Source of the DNA: an uncultured Oscillospiraceae bacterium
GTDB taxonomy: Bacteria > Bacillota > Clostridia > Oscillospirales > Oscillospiraceae
Direction of reading: 5' to 3'
DNA: 15,908 nt
NCBI GenBank assembly: GCA_934546685.1
Contig: CAKTEB010000054.1
Location: forward strand, 1 to 15,908
Translations under genes and position numbers: made by a program
Part shown: piece after piece, positions 15,105 through 15,908 of the stretch
How positions within the stretch are numbered: position 1 is the stretch's first letter
Layout of the letters: every line of letters starts with the position of its first letter
Notes under the pieces: model-generated
The model's input: the letters and a program-made list of their open reading frames with translations, nothing else
What the model was told of the DNA's origin: nothing
The model's database searches: none

Positions 15105-15908
15105 GGAAAAGACCAATCCGGTGCAGGGCCTCCTGAAGGTCGTGCATGCTGGCGGCGTAGCACATCCGCACAAAGCCCTCGCCGCTGTCTCCAAAGGCGT
15201 TGCCCGCGATGCAGGCCACCTTCTGGCTCAGCAGCAGCTGCTCACAGAATTCCTCAGAGGTAAGCCCGGTAGAACGGATGCAGGGGAACACATAGAAGGC
15301 GCCCTTTGGCTCAAAGCAGTCAAGGCCCAGATCCCGGAGCCCCTGCACCAGGTATCTTCGCCGGGCGTCGTACTCCTCCTTCATGGCCTCGATGTCCCCG
15401 TCCCCGTTCCGCAGAGCCTCCACGGCGGCATACTGACTGGTGGTGGGGGCGGACATAATGGCGTACTGGTGGATCTTGGTCATCTGGGCAATGAGCTCCT
15501 TGGGGCCGCAGACATAGCCCAGCCGCCAGCCGGTCATGGAATAGCACTTGCTCATGCCGTTGACCACAATGGTCTGGTCGTACATCTCCGGGAGATTTGC
15601 CATGGACACATGCTTCTGACCGTAGGTGAGCTCCGCGTAGATCTCGTCCGAGAGCACCATAATGCCTTTTTCCTTCAAAATCGGGGCCAGAGCCTCCAGA
15701 TCCTCGCGCTCCATGATCCCGCCGGTGGGGTTGGAGGGATAGGGCAGCACCAGAAGCTTGGTCTTGTCCGTCAGAGCACCCAAAAGCTGCTCCGGGCTCA
15801 GGCGGAATTCATTGTCTGCCGTCAGCTTTACCGGTACCGGCACGCCGGAGGCCAGAGACACCATGGGCCCGTAGCACACAAAGCTGGGCTCCGGGATCAG
15901 CACCTCGT
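15088..15908 (-). CDS. PLP-dependent class I/II aminotransferase (aspartate-aminotransferase-like), N-terminus outside window
   Basis: The C-terminal 272 codons of a fold-type I aminotransferase are present; the reading frame runs off the window end as (D)EVLIPEPSFVCYGP, so about 110-130 N-terminal residues are missing. Visible hallmarks are YPSNPTGG (substrate-carboxylate/PLP region), LSDEIYAELTYG (the Asp and Tyr that contact the PLP ring), and NGMSKCYSMTGWRLGYVCG, whose lysine (codon 15547-15549) forms the Schiff base with PLP. The final R in GFVRMCYA is the likely substrate-carboxylate arginine. It should move an amino group between an amino acid and a 2-oxo acid; the amino acid cannot be told from this part. 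A GTG at 15901-15903 is an internal valine, not the start. The stop (TAA, 15088-15090) is followed by a terminator, and the -35 of the next promoter lies within its last codons. Confidence 0.93.
   Translation of the reverse strand, partial: EVLIPEPSFVCYGPMVSLASGVPVPVKLTADNEFRLSPEQLLGALTDKTKLLVLPYPSNPTGGIMEREDLEALAPILKEKGIMVLSDEIYAELTYGQKHVSMANLPEMYDQTIVVNGMSKCYSMTGWRLGYVCGPKELIAQMTKIHQYAIMSAPTTSQYAAVEALRNGDGDIEAMKEEYDARRRYLVQGLRDLGLDCFEPKGAFYVFPCIRSTGLTSEEFCEQLLLSQKVACIAGNAFGDSGEGFVRMCYAASMHDLQEALHRIGLFLDTLK

Noticed and set aside
1..15908. Search by eye for CRISPR arrays, tRNA/rRNA genes, insertion sequences, phage genes, attachment sites and riboswitches
   Set aside because: No spaced direct repeats, cloverleaf-like segments, transposase or integrase motifs were seen. 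All gaps between genes are under about 80 bases and are accounted for by terminators, promoter-like sites or ribosome binding sites.

Overview
The window is a gene-dense, high-GC (roughly 60 % by eye) stretch of bacterial chromosome. A sporulation gene (spoIIR), AddAB instead of RecBCD, strong AGGAGG-type ribosome binding sites, a BmpA-type nucleoside ABC transporter and the non-mevalonate enzyme IspE together point to an endospore-forming Firmicute of class Clostridia. The base composition would fit an Oscillospiraceae-type gut anaerobe. The lineage is inferred from gene content, not from a marker search. No non-coding stretch exceeds about 80 bases.

Region 1 (1-2274, plus strand) is the 3' part of a nucleoside/purine-type ABC uptake operon: the tail of the ATPase, then two BPD_transp_2 family permeases, each overlapping its neighbour by 1-4 bases. 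It ends at a perfect 13-bp hairpin that also serves the convergent operon.

Region 2 (2284-15908, minus strand) is a train of ten co-directional genes. In transcription order they are: a class I aminotransferase (cut by the window edge), a DUF1015 protein, ispE, spoIIR, addB, addA, a HAD phosphatase, dusB, an ECF sigma factor and its zinc-finger anti-sigma factor. Stop/start overlaps of 4 bases (ATGA or GTGA) link DUF1015-ispE, addB-addA, addA-HAD and sigma-anti-sigma, and only 4 bases separate dusB from the sigma gene. Three transcription units seem likely. One starts at a perfect TTGACA-N18-TATAAT promoter behind the aminotransferase (DUF1015-ispE-spoIIR). One starts at an extended -10 promoter before addB (addB-addA-HAD and possibly onward). 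A third, weaker start may lie before dusB.

Functionally the region mixes nutrient uptake, amino-acid metabolism, isoprenoid precursor synthesis, the SpoIIR intercompartment signal, double-strand break repair, tRNA dihydrouridylation and a membrane-linked stress sensor. All visible genes look intact except the two cut by the window ends. I see no mobile element, phage, CRISPR, tRNA or rRNA. This is mostly ordinary core chromosome. The parts most worth a second look are the nested promoter/terminator at 15044-15104, the dusB-coupled sigma/anti-sigma pair with non-ATG starts, and the DUF1015 protein of unknown function.
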